Below, one piece after another: positions 22,198 to 30,524 of a stretch of 36,829 nt of DNA. The stretch covers positions 1 through 36,829 of the forward strand of contig CADDZM010000015.1 in the NCBI GenBank assembly GCA_902812345.1, written 5' to 3'. The notes beneath the pieces were generated by a model. That model did not search any database and was not told where the DNA came from. It saw only the letters and a program-made list of their open reading frames with translations. The stretch is from Chloroflexota bacterium (GTDB taxonomy: Bacteria > Chloroflexota > Chloroflexia > Chloroheliales > Chloroheliaceae). The position numbers and the translations under genes are program-made. Position 1 is the first letter of the stretch. Every line of letters starts with the position of its first letter.

Positions 22198-24048
22198 TTA
22201 TTCCAGCCAGCCTTTTACTTTTAGGAGGCTGTTTCCCAACAAGCCTAAAAGCACTTCGTATTTAGTGCCTTTGTTCTCGGGATGATACTCGAAACGGTTG
22301 CGCTCGAAATACTGGACCGTGTAGGTCTTGCCGTCTTCTGGATTAATCTCATCAAACTCTTCGCTGATAGGGTAGCCGTAAATCGGCAGGCCGCCGTTTG
22401 CTTCCCAATAAGCCTTGAACCCGGTCGCGAGATTATGCCCGGTCTGCTCGAAAAAGACACCGTCGGGCAGGTTGCGGTTAACGGTTGGCCGGAAAGCCGG
22501 GTCGTTAGCGGCTCGTTGTTTGTCCGTTAGCTGGTTGCCTAAAAGGCCAAGTTGGACTTCAAACGGTGTCCCCTTGTTTTCGGGGTGGTATTCAAAGCGG
22601 TTGCGCTCGAAATACTGGACGGTATAGAGCTTGCCGTCCGAAGCGTTCACCTCCCGGAACGTCTCAGTCCATGGATAGCCGAACTGGGCCAATCCTCCGT
22701 GAGCTTGCCAGTAGGCGCGAAAAACTCCATCCAGGTTATGGCCGGTTTCAGAGAAAAACTCATTTCCGGTGGAATGGCCGGGCAAGACCTTTGCCAGTAA
22801 GCCTTTTCCAGCCTCAGAAAGTTCCAACGAATAAAGCTTGCGGGTCTTGATGCCGATTAAGGTCAGGGGCGCGTACGGGCTAATTTTCAGGTCAGGCATG
22901 TTCTTGACGAGGAACTGCCAGCTTAGCCCCCCGTCGTTGGAAGAATATATGTCGCCGGTGCCGTCCGCGAACGACAGGAAAAGGTTAGCGGGCGACCACT
23001 CGACCTGCAATAGAGTGACCGGTTTGCCAAACTCTTCTTTGAGGCCTAACGGGTCATTGATAAGGCCGGACGGCAGAGGCAGCGGTTGCCATGTCCTGCC
23101 CCAGTCAGTCGAACGGTCAACCGCCAGGACGCGGGAGTAGTGGTTGGTTATCCTCAAAAAGCCTTGCCCGGTAAAGAAGAACTTGCGGTTGTCCGGCGTT
23201 GGCTTCTGGTAATTGAGGTTGTTTTGCTCAATCTGGACAAAGTTGCGACCGCCATCGCTCGAAAGCAGGCTGGTGGTCTGGTAAGTCCCGGTTGATTTGA
23301 GAGTAACATACAGCAGCAAGGCCTCTACCGGGGCGTTGCGCCCTAACCCGGCCTCAATTACAAGCGCAGCCGAGTTCGAATAGTTAGCCTGGTAGCGTTT
23401 GCCCCAGGTCTGGCCGGCGTCGGGCGAGAAAAATAAGCTGTAGGTATCTTCCGTAGCAGAATATTTTACTTTCACAAGGGCATAGACAGCCTGGCCGCTG
23501 GCCTGTGTGGCGCTGACCGCCTGAACTCCGGGGCCGAGGGTCTGGCCGCGCTCCTGCCAGTCAAGGCCGCCGTTGCTGCTGGCGAAAAGTTTTTTCGAAG
23601 CGATAGCGTAGACAAAATCGCTGCCGTCTGAGGCAATTTCATCGGGAGTATAGAGAATGGTCTGCCCGGAAGGCGCCAGGCTGGTGAACTGGGAAGCGCC
23701 CTCGGTTCCTCGCGCGCTCGCGTAGAGCCGCCCGTTGCTTTCGTTGCACAGGCTGAAGGGATTCTGGTTTAGCTGGGCGCGCTGGCCGCCGGATTGCCAG
23801 TCGAAGGTATAAGTCCCCGCGGGTAAATCGTTGGAGCCTTTGCTGGCAGCCAGCAGCCTGGAGGGTTGCAGACCGTCGAAGCAGGTCAGGGGCGAACCGG
23901 TCGGCAGGCTGAGGCCGGTTTCATTCCAGGCGACGGCTGAGGAGCCGGCCTGGACCGGTTCTGGGGAAGCGACCAGGGAAAACAAAAGAGGAAGCAGCAG
24001 GGCGTAAATCGTAAAAGTCAGCCCCGATCTTTTCAATAGCGATTGCAC
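22198..24048 (-). CDS. Secreted BNR/sialidase-type propeller protein with two C-terminal repeats
   Basis: The start is a GTG at 24048, with AAGGAG about 9 bases upstream. The 616-residue protein has a signal peptide (hydrophobic 10-27, cleavage near VQAG-SS). Residues 40-415 carry several Asp-box (BNR) motifs, S-x-D/N-x-G-x-x-W: SSNGGLDW (157), SPDAGQTW (208), SSDGGRNF (263), STDWGRTW (313) and SSNDGGLSW (369), the hallmark of sialidase- or Vps10-like propellers. No sialidase catalytic residues were recognised. Residues 432-505 and 533-606 are two nearly identical copies of the repeat seen in the glycoside hydrolase at 824-2647. The protein is presumably surface-located; ligand and function are unknown. 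The gene begins 42 bases after the dienelactone hydrolase stop. Confidence 0.85.
   Translation of the reverse strand: MQSLLKRSGLTFTIYALLLPLLFSLVASPEPVQAGSSAVAWNETGLSLPTGSPLTCFDGLQPSRLLAASKGSNDLPAGTYTFDWQSGGQRAQLNQNPFSLCNESNGRLYASARGTEGASQFTSLAPSGQTILYTPDEIASDGSDFVYAIASKKLFASSNGGLDWQERGQTLGPGVQAVSATQASGQAVYALVKVKYSATEDTYSLFFSPDAGQTWGKRYQANYSNSAALVIEAGLGRNAPVEALLLYVTLKSTGTYQTTSLLSSDGGRNFVQIEQNNLNYQKPTPDNRKFFFTGQGFLRITNHYSRVLAVDRSTDWGRTWQPLPLPSGLINDPLGLKEEFGKPVTLLQVEWSPANLFLSFADGTGDIYSSNDGGLSWQFLVKNMPDLKISPYAPLTLIGIKTRKLYSLELSEAGKGLLAKVLPGHSTGNEFFSETGHNLDGVFRAYWQAHGGLAQFGYPWTETFREVNASDGKLYTVQYFERNRFEYHPENKGTPFEVQLGLLGNQLTDKQRAANDPAFRPTVNRNLPDGVFFEQTGHNLATGFKAYWEANGGLPIYGYPISEEFDEINPEDGKTYTVQYFERNRFEYHPENKGTKYEVLLGLLGNSLLKVKGWLE
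22231..22755 (-). repeat. Two near-identical copies of the TGH...VQYFERNRFEYHPENKGT repeat
   Basis: Copies at 22534-22755 and 22231-22452 encode about 74 residues each; the core YTVQYFERNRFEYHPENKGT is the same in both, and the DNA is also locally identical over more than 20 bases. This points to recent duplication or gene conversion. Confidence 0.85.
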
Positions 24049-24090
24049 CCGGCTTGCTCCTTCGATTTAAAAGCTGAGTAAAGCTGACGG

Positions 24091-24786
24091 TTATTTCAGG
24101 TGGTCTTTGAGGAACTGAACCGCCTTCGGCCAGGCGTCTTTGGCTGAAGCTTCATCGCCCGAGCCGTGGTCAGGATTGATAAAGGCATGCCCGGCGTTGT
24201 AAACCTTGACTGTTAGTTCTTTCCCGGCGTCTTTGTACAGCTTTTTGATTTTTTCAATCTGTTCCTGGGAAATGCTCTGGTCTTTCGAGCCATAAATTGC
24301 CAGGACCGGGGCATTGACTTTAGCAACATCATCGGGGGTAGGGTCATAACCGGCCCCGTAGAAAGTAACCACCGCGCCCAGGTCGGAGTAACGTGAGGCG
24401 GTGGTCCAGGCCAGAAAACCACCCACGCAAAAGCCCATCACGCCCAGCTTTTTAGGGCTGACACTCGGGTTAGTTTTCAAGGTTTCGAGCGCCCCGACGA
24501 TTTCCCCGACGGCTTTATCCACATTATTAATCAGCATCATAATCGCTTTTTGAGCTTCATTCGGCTCTGTTACGACCTGCCCGTGGTACAGGTCGGGGAC
24601 CGCTACCACAAAGCCCTCGGCGGCTAACTTCTGGGCCAGGTCCATTATGTGCGACTCGATGCCCCACCATTCCTGGATTAAGACCAGGCCGGGGTGGGTT
24701 GCGTCGTCATCAGGCTGGGCTATGAAAGCGTAAGCGCCATCACCATTTACTTTGAGGTCAATTCTGGAGGTGCGAATTATCGCCAT
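24091..24786 (-). CDS. Dienelactone hydrolase family protein
   Basis: The start is set at the ATG at 24786 (231 residues), 7 bases after GGGGAG; an upstream ATG at 24819 would add 11 residues before the ribosome site. The alpha/beta-hydrolase triad of the dienelactone hydrolase family is intact: nucleophile Cys120 in GFCVGG, Asp169 in GSKDQS and His200 in AGHAF, with Glu39 in IQEWWG. The cysteine nucleophile fits true DLH-like members, which hydrolyse lactones or esters; many such proteins in non-degrader genomes have unknown substrates. No other aromatic degradation gene is in the window. Promoter at 24855-24884. Confidence 0.92.
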   Translation of the reverse strand: MAIIRTSRIDLKVNGDGAYAFIAQPDDDATHPGLVLIQEWWGIESHIMDLAQKLAAEGFVVAVPDLYHGQVVTEPNEAQKAIMMLINNVDKAVGEIVGALETLKTNPSVSPKKLGVMGFCVGGFLAWTTASRYSDLGAVVTFYGAGYDPTPDDVAKVNAPVLAIYGSKDQSISQEQIEKIKKLYKDAGKELTVKVYNAGHAFINPDHGSGDEASAKDAWPKAVQFLKDHLK

Positions 24787-24854
24787 GATAATCTCCCCTT
24801 TCAATATTTCCAGTATCAATTTGTATTATCGGTTCGAGAAGCTGGGTGTTTTAT

Positions 24855-24884
24855 AATATAGCTAAACCTGCTTTGAAAGGTCAA
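24855..24884 (-). promoter_or_regulatory. Promoter of the dienelactone hydrolase gene
   Basis: On the minus strand TTGACC (24879-24884), 18 bases, TATATT (24855-24860). It begins inside the tail of the metH terminator and lies about 70 bases before the start at 24786. Confidence 0.55.
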
Positions 24885-24913
24885 ATAAAAAGGCGACTTC
24901 CAAAAAGCCGCCT
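24883..24913 (-). terminator. Intrinsic terminator of metH
   Basis: On the minus strand AGGCGGCTT pairs with AAGTCGCCT (one G-U pair) around a 5-base loop, followed by TTTTTATTT. It lies about 20 bases after the metH stop codon. Confidence 0.85.
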
Positions 24914-24932
24914 ATCGAACATTATGATTTAG

Positions 24933-27900
24933 CTACCGGAAGCTGCCCATAGCCTCGCGGTCAATGGTCGAGTAATACTTGGCGTCGGGGTGATGCACCA
25001 CCAGGGCGGCGGTGGACTGCTCCGGGTCAAGCCCATGCGACTCGGTAATATTAACGCCTATTTCGTCCGCGACCGGCATCAACTCGAACAGTTTATGCTG
25101 GTCTTCCAGGTCGGGACAGGCCGGATAGCCCCAGCTATAGCGCTTGCCCTGGTGCGGTTCCATTCCTAACTCCTGCCGGATGCGGTCGTGAACATAGTCA
25201 GCGGCGGCTTCAGCCAGGCTGCTGGCGAGGCCGTGGATGAAATAAGCCCGGCTGTAGTCCCCGGCTTTATTGAGGCGTTCGCAATACTCGCTGGCGCTGC
25301 GCCCTGCCGTAACCACCTGCAAAGGCAGCACGTCCGGCCGCTGGTCGGGCCACTCCTGGGCGAAGTAGTCGGCCAGGCAAAGTTTTTCGCCGCCGGGCTG
25401 GCGGGGAAAGCTGAAGGTAGTCAGGACGCTGTCGAGTTGGTCCGGGTTATGGACCGCCAGTAAGCCCTCGTTTGTGCCGGGTAAAGCGGGCAGGGCTTTT
25501 ACCGGGAAATAGCCGTAGATGGCTTTGGGCGTCAGGAAGCCCTCGGTCTCGCTATCTTTTCGAAGTTGAGCCAGGAGCGGCTCGAATTCTTCCTTCACCA
25601 GGCGGTCGTATTCGCCGGGAGCGCGTTTTTTGTCGCTGCCGCCGCCCCAGTGGAGCCGGAAGAGCGTGTTTTTGTCGAGCAGGGCGAAAAGGTCGTCCAG
25701 CGGCAGATTATCCAGCGTCTTGAAGCCCCAGAACGGCGCTTGCGGAATGGCTGCGTCAGGGACACCGCTGGGCCGTTTCGCGCCGTTTGCTTGAGAAAGA
25801 TTGGCAGTTTCGGCGGCAATACGGGCCTGGGTCGCCGCAATTCTGGCGTTGCGTTCGGCCTGCTTGGTTAAAGCGCTATAGGCATCCTCAAGGTTTTGCC
25901 TGGCGAAATCGGCGCGTGCATTTTCGTCCGTCAGCCTATCCATGACCGCCAGCCCTTCGAAAGCGTCCTTGCAGTAAAAGACCCCGCCATCATAAGGCCG
26001 GTTGGTGTCAGCATCCACGAAGGCGGTGCGGTAGCCGTAAGGCCGGTTAATGGCTGCACCGCCGATAAGCACCGGGATATTCAGGCCGCGTTGGGCCAAC
26101 TCCTTGACGCACAACGGCATCTGCTTGGACGTGCTGACCAGCAGGGCCGAGAGGCCAATTGCGTCTGCCCCGACTTCCACCGCTTTCTCGATAATAGTAT
26201 TGACCGGAACCTGTTTGCCCAGGTCGTAGACGGTGTAGCCGTTGTTCGTCAGGATGGTATTGACGAGGCTCTTGCCGATGTCGTGCACGTCCCCAAAGAC
26301 TGTCGCCAGGACGACCTTACCTTTGGTGTAGCCTTCTTTCTTTTCCAGGTAAATTTCGACCTGGGCGACCGCCTTTTTCATTACCTCGGCGGATTGGAGG
26401 ACGAACGGCAAGATAAGTTCCCCCGCGCCAAACTTGTCACCAACCTCTTTCATGGCCGGAAGCAGCACTTCGTTCAAGGTCGGGACCGCCCCCCGGTTGG
26501 CTACTTCCTGGTCAATCAGGGCTTCGATGCCTTCTTTCTTGCGGTGGACAATCTGGTAGTGAATCTTCTCGGCCGGGTTCATCCCGGCGGTAGCGTCCTC
26601 GGCTTCCTGCTTCTGCCCGGCCCCGGAGTTCTGCTCGAAATATTCGATAAAACGGGGTAACGCCTGCAAGTCGGTGTTAAAAATCAGGTCGTTAGCGAGC
26701 TTGCGCTGGTCTTCCGGGATTTCGGCGTAGGGCGTGATATGGGCGGCGTTCACAATCGCCATGTCAAGCCCGGCCTGGACCGCGTGGTGCAAAAAGACCG
26801 AGTTGAGGACAGCCCTGGCGCGGGGCGTGACTCCAAACGATACGTTGCTAACGCCCAGAATAGTCGAACATTCCGGCATAGCCTCTTTGACCAGTTTTAT
26901 GCCCTCGAGGGTCGCCGCCGCATCGTCGCGCAAGTCTTCCTGCCCGGTTGTTACCGGGAAAGTCAGCACATCGAAAATCAAGTCCTGGTCGGGCAGGTTG
27001 TAATCGTTATTGACAATATCGCGGATGCGTTTGGCAATTTCAAGCTTGTTCTGAGCGGTGTGCGCCATGCCAACCTCGTCAATGGTCAGCGCGATAACCG
27101 CCGCGCCGTGTTCGCGGGCGACCGGCAGCACCGCGTCAATGCGCTCGCGGCCTCGTTCCATATTAATCGAGTTGATGATTACCCGGCCAGGCGCGGCCTT
27201 TAAGGCTTCCTCTATAACGTTAGCTTCAGTCGAGTCAATCACCAGCGGCGCGTCAATCGAGGTTGAAAGTTTCTTGATGGTTTGCCACATCTGCTTGACT
27301 TCGTCGGCCCGCTCGGTGAGAGCTACCTGGACATCGAGAGTATGTGCGCCGCCGTCCACCTGTTCGCGGGCGATATTCATAAGGCCTTCGTAATCGTCGG
27401 CCAGGAGCATTTTCTTGGCTTTTTTACTGCCCTGGGCGTTAACCCGTTCGCCGACCAGCAGCGGGGGCGGTTCCTGGCGCATGGTCGTGGCCCGGATACC
27501 GCTCGAAAGCATTGGTTCGCTGTTTACTTCACGGTCAGGCCGTTTCGCGCCTTTGACCGCCTCGACTACCTGGCGAATATGTTCCGGGGTGGTGCCGCAG
27601 CAACCACCGACAATGTTCAGGCCGAGTTCGGCCACAAAACTGCGGTGCGCATCGGCCAGCCCTTCGGGGGTCAGCGGATAAATGGCCTTGCCGCCTTCAT
27701 TAAGGGGCAAACCGGCGTTAGGCAGGCAGCTTAACAGCGCCTTGGAACGTTCGGACAGGTAGCGCAACGGTTCGCGCATCAGGTCGGGGCCGGTCGAGCA
27801 GTTCAGGCCGATAATGTCCGCTTCAAGCGCTTCAAGCGTGGTCATTACCGCCGCGATGTCGGTGCCGAGCAGCATGGTGCCGCTGGTATCAATAAGGGAT

Positions 27901-28538
27901 ACCTGGGCCTGGATTGGCACCCAGCGGCCTGTGTTGTTGATGGCGGCCCGGCAGCCAAAGATGGCCGCTTTAACTTCCAGAATATCCTGGCTGGTTTCTA
28001 TCAAAAGCACGTCCGCGCCGCCCTCCATGAGGGCCGTGGCCTGTTCGGTAAAGACTTCGACCAGTTGGTCAAAGGTAACGCTGCCGAGGACGGGGTCTTC
28101 AGTTGAAGGCAAAAAGCCGGTTGGGCCAATCGAACCGGCCACGAAACGGGGTTGGGAGCGGTCGGCAGCCGTAAAGCGGTCGGCCACCCGGCGGGCGATA
28201 GCGGCGGCCTGATAGTTTACCTCGTAGGTCTTTTCGCCCAGCTTGTACTCATCAAGTTTGAGGCGGCTGGCCGTAAAGCTGTCGGTTTCAACCACGTCCG
28301 CGCCGACTTCAAAATATTTAGTGTGGATTTCTTCGATAACATCGGGCCGGGTCAGCACCAGGGCTTCGTTGCAGCCTTCGTATTCGGGGCCGCCAAAGTC
28401 AGCCGGGGTCAATTCGTAGGTCTGGAGCAGGCTGCCCATCGCGCCGTCGTAAATCAGGACGCGCTTTTGAAGCTCCTGCCAGAAGGCGCTGCTGGCATAA
28501 TCTTTTGTAACATTTCTAGTGTTTGAAGTCGTAGTCAC
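24933..28538 (-). CDS. metH: Cobalamin-dependent methionine synthase
   Basis: The enzyme methylates homocysteine with 5-methyltetrahydrofolate through methylcobalamin. All four modules are present (1201 residues): homocysteine/zinc domain (about 20-335, ending in GGCCGTTPEHIRQ with two zinc Cys), pterin-binding domain (365-625, LLVGERVNAQGSKK), B12 cap and Rossmann domain (655-895, GDVHDIGKSL with the cobalt-ligating His), and AdoMet-activation domain (965-1200, RYSWGYPACPDLEDQ). The start is placed at GTG 28538: AAGGAG is 9 bases away, whereas the TTG at 28547 directly abuts it and is unlikely. Expression is controlled by the SAM-I riboswitch at 28740-28830 with the terminator at 28686-28711. 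No reductase partner is in the window. Confidence 0.97.
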   Translation of the reverse strand: MTTTSNTRNVTKDYASSAFWQELQKRVLIYDGAMGSLLQTYELTPADFGGPEYEGCNEALVLTRPDVIEEIHTKYFEVGADVVETDSFTASRLKLDEYKLGEKTYEVNYQAAAIARRVADRFTAADRSQPRFVAGSIGPTGFLPSTEDPVLGSVTFDQLVEVFTEQATALMEGGADVLLIETSQDILEVKAAIFGCRAAINNTGRWVPIQAQVSLIDTSGTMLLGTDIAAVMTTLEALEADIIGLNCSTGPDLMREPLRYLSERSKALLSCLPNAGLPLNEGGKAIYPLTPEGLADAHRSFVAELGLNIVGGCCGTTPEHIRQVVEAVKGAKRPDREVNSEPMLSSGIRATTMRQEPPPLLVGERVNAQGSKKAKKMLLADDYEGLMNIAREQVDGGAHTLDVQVALTERADEVKQMWQTIKKLSTSIDAPLVIDSTEANVIEEALKAAPGRVIINSINMERGRERIDAVLPVAREHGAAVIALTIDEVGMAHTAQNKLEIAKRIRDIVNNDYNLPDQDLIFDVLTFPVTTGQEDLRDDAAATLEGIKLVKEAMPECSTILGVSNVSFGVTPRARAVLNSVFLHHAVQAGLDMAIVNAAHITPYAEIPEDQRKLANDLIFNTDLQALPRFIEYFEQNSGAGQKQEAEDATAGMNPAEKIHYQIVHRKKEGIEALIDQEVANRGAVPTLNEVLLPAMKEVGDKFGAGELILPFVLQSAEVMKKAVAQVEIYLEKKEGYTKGKVVLATVFGDVHDIGKSLVNTILTNNGYTVYDLGKQVPVNTIIEKAVEVGADAIGLSALLVSTSKQMPLCVKELAQRGLNIPVLIGGAAINRPYGYRTAFVDADTNRPYDGGVFYCKDAFEGLAVMDRLTDENARADFARQNLEDAYSALTKQAERNARIAATQARIAAETANLSQANGAKRPSGVPDAAIPQAPFWGFKTLDNLPLDDLFALLDKNTLFRLHWGGGSDKKRAPGEYDRLVKEEFEPLLAQLRKDSETEGFLTPKAIYGYFPVKALPALPGTNEGLLAVHNPDQLDSVLTTFSFPRQPGGEKLCLADYFAQEWPDQRPDVLPLQVVTAGRSASEYCERLNKAGDYSRAYFIHGLASSLAEAAADYVHDRIRQELGMEPHQGKRYSWGYPACPDLEDQHKLFELMPVADEIGVNITESHGLDPEQSTAALVVHHPDAKYYSTIDREAMGSFR

Positions 28539-28685
28539 TTGTCCCAACTCCTTATCGGTTCGATGGCCGGATGGCTGGCCTTAATCTTAATGGCCTTAAT
28601 CATAATCAAAGGTGAGTATTCGCTGCAAAATCTGGCAGTTCGGTACGCAAAATCACGGTGGCAATGGCCCTTGTAACCCGGGCAC

Positions 28686-28711
28686 AAAAAAACCTTCCGG
28701 CAAATGGAAGG
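28686..28711 (-). terminator. Riboswitch-controlled terminator before metH
   Basis: On the minus strand CCTTCC (28706-28711), a 7-base loop and GGAAGG (28693-28698), followed by seven T residues. It lies 28 bases after the SAM-I aptamer and about 150 bases before the metH start, the classic position for SAM-induced premature termination. Confidence 0.9.
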
Positions 28712-28739
28712 CTTCCAGGTTCCCGCCGCTTAAACGGGC

Positions 28740-28830
28740 CTATCGTTCCCTGCCGGGCTGGGAAGCACCTTATCGGTTTGACAGGTTGCTAGAGGTTCAA
28801 TGGGCCAGTTCCCTCACCTCTTCTTGATAG
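28740..28830 (-). promoter_or_regulatory. SAM-I riboswitch (S-box) aptamer
   Basis: The minus strand matches the S-box core in order: P1 CTATC/GATAG (28826-28830 with 28740-28744), AAGAAGAGGTGAGGGAACTG, GGCCCATTGAACCTCTAGCA, ACC, the P3 loop region, GATAAGGTGCTTCC and GGGAACGATAG. These are the conserved GA-rich, GCCC..UGAA..CC and AGGUGC elements of SAM-I RNAs. Bound S-adenosylmethionine should favour the terminator downstream and switch metH off. Confidence 0.95.
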
Positions 28831-28873
28831 TTTGCTATTCTTATTGGCAATCTTTCAACTGCCTCTTGTAAGA

Positions 28874-28902
28874 ATTATACCACGCCGGTCCTTTGCGGTC
28901 AA
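28874..28902 (-). promoter_or_regulatory. Sigma70 promoter of metH
   Basis: On the minus strand TTGACC (28897-28902), 17 bases, TATAAT (28874-28879), the latter preceded by TGG. It starts transcription about 40 bases before the riboswitch aptamer. It is the best promoter in the window. Confidence 0.8.
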
Positions 28903-28904
28903 TT

Positions 28905-28932
28905 TTGTTCTAAATGCTGAAAATGGTATAAT
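28905..28932 (+). promoter_or_regulatory. Promoter of the response regulator gene
   Basis: TTGTTC (28905-28910), 16 bases, TATAAT (28927-28932) with TGG before it. It is back to back with the metH promoter: the two -35 elements are only 2 bases apart. Confidence 0.6.
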
Positions 28933-28993
28933 TATTAAATCTTATAACGTCGAAATTTAAGGTTAATTGGTTAAGCAATTAGAAGGGCAAATT

Positions 28994-29701
28994 ATGGCCG
29001 GACCGCTGATACTGGTAATTGATGACGAGACTAATATCTCCGACCTGGCGAAAATGTACCTGACCAAAGAAGGTTTTGACGTTATTACCGCCGACGACGG
29101 CAACGAAGGTCTGCGCATGTTCCGCAGTCGCAAACCGACCCTGATTGTCCTCGATTTGATGCTGCCGGGCGTGGACGGGCTGGAAATCTGCCGCCAGGTC
29201 CGGCGCGAGAGTGGTATCCCTATTATCATGCTCACCGCCCGGGGCGATGATATAGACCGGATTGTCGGCCTTGAAATCGGGGCGGACGACTACCTGACCA
29301 AGCCTTTTAACCCCCGCGAACTGGTCGCCCGCGTAAAGGCGGTGCTGCGGCGTTACAATCCTAACTCGCCTATGGATGGCGATAAAATGTCCGGCCAGGA
29401 TAAAGAGCGGATTGTCTTTGGCGACCTGACAATTGACCTCAAACAGCGCACGGTCCAGGTCGGGGAGCGCCAGGTAGAACTGCGGGCCAAAGAGTTTGAC
29501 CTGCTGGCGACTTTCGCCCAGAGTCCGAACGCGGTCTTTGACCGGGAGAAACTCTTAAACCAGGTCTGGGGCTACGACTATTACGGCGACACCCGTACAA
29601 TTGATGTCCACGTGACCCACTTGCGCGAGAAACTGGAAGGCAGCCGGGTAAAAATCCAGACCGTCTGGGGTGTCGGCTACAAGCTCGTCGAAGGGGCTTA
29701 G
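28994..29701 (+). CDS. OmpR/PhoB-family response regulator
   Basis: The start is set at ATG 28994 (235 residues), with GAAGGG 7 bases upstream; a TTG at 28967 in the same frame lacks this. The receiver domain (1-118) has the acidic pair Asp10-Asp11, phospho-acceptor Asp54 in VLDLMLPG, Thr81 in LTARGD and Lys103 in LTKPF. The C-terminal winged helix (about 138-233) is of PhoB type, with the recognition helix in TRTIDVHVTHLREKL. No histidine kinase gene is adjacent, so the partner is elsewhere. The next gene begins 3 bases after the stop and is probably translationally coupled. Confidence 0.95.
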   Translation: MAGPLILVIDDETNISDLAKMYLTKEGFDVITADDGNEGLRMFRSRKPTLIVLDLMLPGVDGLEICRQVRRESGIPIIMLTARGDDIDRIVGLEIGADDYLTKPFNPRELVARVKAVLRRYNPNSPMDGDKMSGQDKERIVFGDLTIDLKQRTVQVGERQVELRAKEFDLLATFAQSPNAVFDREKLLNQVWGYDYYGDTRTIDVHVTHLREKLEGSRVKIQTVWGVGYKLVEGA

Positions 29702-29704
29702 GCC

Positions 29705-30451
29705 TTGCCGAACCTGCTCGACCGGGTGGACCACCGGCCCTACCCGCTGCAAAAAGGCCCCTGGGTAATGCGCCAGGTCTGGAACGACCTGCTTTTCGCA
29801 CACTGGCCGGTGTCCCCCGCAGTCATGCGCCCGCTTATCCCGGCCCAGTTCGAACTCGACATTTTCGACGGCCACTGCTGGGTTGGCGTGGTGCCTTTCC
29901 ATATGACAAATGTGCGCGTCCGGGCCTTGCCGCCAGTCCCTTTTACTTACCGCTTTGCCGAACTGAATGTCCGCACTTACGTCGTTTACCAGGGCCGCCC
30001 TGGCGTCTACTTTTTCAGCCTGGACGCAGCCAGCGCCCCGGCGGTTTGGGCCGCTCGGAATTTTTTCTATTTGCCTTACTTCAACGCCCGTATGCCTTTT
30101 AAGGTTGAGGGCGATAGCGTTACCTATTCTTCGACCCGCACTCACCGTAACGCTCCGCCCGCCCGGTTTGAAGCGACCTATGGCCCGACCGGCCCGGTCT
30201 ACCGCGCCCGACCGTGCAGCCTGGACGACTGGCTGACCGCTCGTTACTGCCTTTATACGACGGACCGCCGCCAGCGCGTATTCCGGGGCGAAATCCATCA
30301 CCAGCCCTGGCCGCTCCAGCCGGCCCAGGCTACCTTCACGACCAACTCTATGGCCCAGGCCGTCGGGATTACTCTGCCCGACCAGGCGCCGCTTTTGCAT
30401 TTTGCCAAACGGCTGGAAGTTCTCATCTGGCCGCTCCAGACGGTCGGTTAA
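29705..30451 (+). CDS. DUF2071 (YqjF-like) family protein
   Basis: The 248-residue protein matches the DUF2071/YqjF family over its length: RPYPLQKGPWVMRQVWNDLL, FAHWPVSPAVMRPLIP, FDGHCWVGVVPFHM, FAELNVRTYV and GVYFFSLDA. The start is a TTG at 29705, 3 bases after the response regulator stop; a GTG at 29726 or ATG at 29768 are alternatives, but the family motif RPYPL begins before the latter. The fold is related to acetoacetate decarboxylase-like beta-barrels; function is unknown. Coupling to a response regulator makes an output or accessory role possible but unproven. Confidence 0.85.
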   Translation: MPNLLDRVDHRPYPLQKGPWVMRQVWNDLLFAHWPVSPAVMRPLIPAQFELDIFDGHCWVGVVPFHMTNVRVRALPPVPFTYRFAELNVRTYVVYQGRPGVYFFSLDAASAPAVWAARNFFYLPYFNARMPFKVEGDSVTYSSTRTHRNAPPARFEATYGPTGPVYRARPCSLDDWLTARYCLYTTDRRQRVFRGEIHHQPWPLQPAQATFTTNSMAQAVGITLPDQAPLLHFAKRLEVLIWPLQTVG

Positions 30452-30474
30452 TTTCTATAGGTTCGTGCTATAAT
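30446..30474 (+). promoter_or_regulatory. Promoter of the Uma2 gene
   Basis: An extended -10, TGCTATAAT (TATAAT at 30469-30474), with GGTTAA at 17 bases upstream. It overlaps the end of the DUF2071 gene and lies about 50 bases before the ATG at 30525. Confidence 0.5.
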
Positions 30475-30524
30475 TTAAATGAATAAAGTAGGGCTGTTTA
30501 TTCCCGAAAAGGCGAGAGTTACTC

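Noticed and set aside
25896-26660. Plus-strand open frame of 254 codons opposite metH
   Set aside because: Antisense shadow of the conserved B12-binding region; high GC and codon bias of metH keep the opposite frame open.
28548-28900. Cobalamin riboswitch in front of metH
   Set aside because: The leader matches the SAM-I core instead, and no B12-box-like sequence was found.
29555-30400. Minus-strand open frame of 281 codons across the response regulator and DUF2071 genes
   Set aside because: Both plus-strand genes have strong family motifs, and the antisense translation shows none.
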